A stretch of 5,555 nucleotides of DNA. Source: Candidatus Gastranaerophilales bacterium (GTDB lineage Bacteria > Cyanobacteriota > Vampirovibrionia > Gastranaerophilales > UBA9971). The stretch lies in contig JANQGS010000007.1 of assembly GCA_028277195.1 (NCBI GenBank), forward strand, positions 1-5,555, in the 5' to 3' direction. Below are positions 4,936 to 5,555 of this stretch, in pieces (the first letter of the stretch is position 1; each line of letters begins with the position of its first letter). The notes under the pieces are model-generated. The model worked only from the letters and a program-made list of their open reading frames with translations, ran no database searches and was not told where the DNA came from. A program made the translations under genes and the position numbers.

Positions 4936-5555
4936 AGTTTTCCGAGGAGTGCGGTGTATTTGGCGGTGCTTCAAGGGATTACCCGATAGCGCCATTTATC
5001 CAGCAAGGGCTTTTTGTTTTGCAGCATAGAGGCCAGGAAAGCGCGGGTATATGCGCGGGTGACAGGGATTTATTCATCTATAAGAACAAAGGGCTTGTAA
5101 TGGAGGTCCTTAACGACCGTGTAATCAAAAAGATACGCGGTAAATTAGGCATCGGACACGTCAGGTACTCTACCCAGGGCGGTTCTGACAGTACTCATGC
5201 CCAGCCTTACGCGGTAAATTACCTGGGGGAAAAAGTGGCTGTAGCCCACAATGGAAACGTTAAAACCGCCTGCGATATGCGCAGGGCACTTGAGAAACAG
5301 GGAGAGGTTTTCCTCACAACGGCTGATACCGAGATGATACTTAAAAAAGTTATAAGAGAACTGTGCAAACCGCCTTCTACCTGGACTTTTGAGGAAGTGG
5401 GAACTATTCTCGGCGAAAATTTTACAGGCGGGGCATGGTCTATATTGTTCTTTGTTCCGGGGAAAATTTTTGGTTTCCGGGACCCAATGGGCTACAGGCC
5501 GCTTTCCCTGTGCGAGGCCGATGAGGGAGTATTTGTGAGTTCTGAGGATACGTCT
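4932..5555 (+). CDS. purF: Amidophosphoribosyltransferase, first 208 codons (runs off the right edge)
   Basis: PurF makes 5-phosphoribosylamine from PRPP and glutamine, the first committed step of purine synthesis. The visible part is the N-terminal Ntn-hydrolase glutaminase domain. Cys7 in EECGVFGG is the expected nucleophile, reached after removal of a six-residue propeptide (MKFSEE). QHRGQESAGI (31-40), HVRYST (76-81) with the glutamine-binding Arg, AHNGN (105-109) with the oxyanion Asn-Gly, and ADTE (131-134) follow. RDPMGYRPLSL (183-193) marks the approach to the end of the domain. Variants from the usual text are YSTQG for YSTTG and RDPMGYRPL for RDPxGxRPL; neither touches a catalytic residue. 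The phosphoribosyltransferase domain (roughly 250-300 residues) lies outside the window. The start is fixed by the ATGA overlap. Confidence 0.97.
   Translation, partial: MKFSEECGVFGGASRDYPIAPFIQQGLFVLQHRGQESAGICAGDRDLFIYKNKGLVMEVLNDRVIKKIRGKLGIGHVRYSTQGGSDSTHAQPYAVNYLGEKVAVAHNGNVKTACDMRRALEKQGEVFLTTADTEMILKKVIRELCKPPSTWTFEEVGTILGENFTGGAWSILFFVPGKIFGFRDPMGYRPLSLCEADEGVFVSSEDTS

Overview
The window joins an AT-rich accessory stretch (about 1-2250) to the start of a purine biosynthesis operon (2773 to the right edge). It is bacterial: there are Shine-Dalgarno sites, a TTG start, an IS5-type transposase, and the small (~720 aa) PurL used by lineages that keep PurS and PurQ as separate subunits. 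That PurL form argues against an enteric-type proteobacterium, which has a ~1300 aa PurL. The tRNA remnant ends without an encoded CCA. I cannot name the phylum safely.

Left part, 1-670. A 5' fragment of an IS5-family transposase gene runs off the left edge on the minus strand. About 105 bases from it, at 441-482, lies the exact 3' half of a CAU-anticodon tRNA on the minus strand, from the anticodon loop to the discriminator base. No 5' half occurs anywhere in the window. This is what a tyrosine-recombinase element leaves when it integrates into a tRNA anticodon loop, so I read it as an attachment-site scar. The DNA beside it (480-634) holds an interrupted inverted repeat and three copies of a GTTTCA/TGAAAC motif, plausibly recombinase-related, and one very doubtful 33-codon ORF.

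Middle part, 672-2577. A minus-strand gene encodes an AAA_14/DUF4143 ATPase with intact Walker motifs, a winged-helix segment and a C-terminal PD-(D/E)XK-like motif. Genes of this family are common in accessory DNA. It has its own promoter candidate and probably starts at TTG 1814. A very AT-rich spacer without convincing genes follows, then a hairpin terminator, then a 107-aa basic protein of unknown function on the minus strand, transcribed away from purL.

Right part, 2578-5555. A divergent intergenic region carries an extended -10 promoter for purL inside a perfect 8-bp inverted repeat that looks like an operator. purL (FGAM synthase II, complete) overlaps purF (amidophosphoribosyltransferase, first 208 codons only) by four bases (ATGA), so the two are translationally coupled. 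PurF makes phosphoribosylamine (step 1 of de novo IMP synthesis) and PurL makes FGAM (step 4). purS and purQ, which this PurL should need, are not in the window.

I did not find a clear undescribed multi-gene system. The items most worth a second look are the tRNA scar with its neighbouring repeats and missing partner end, the ATPase with nuclease-like residues, the unknown 107-aa protein, and the operator-like repeat at purL.
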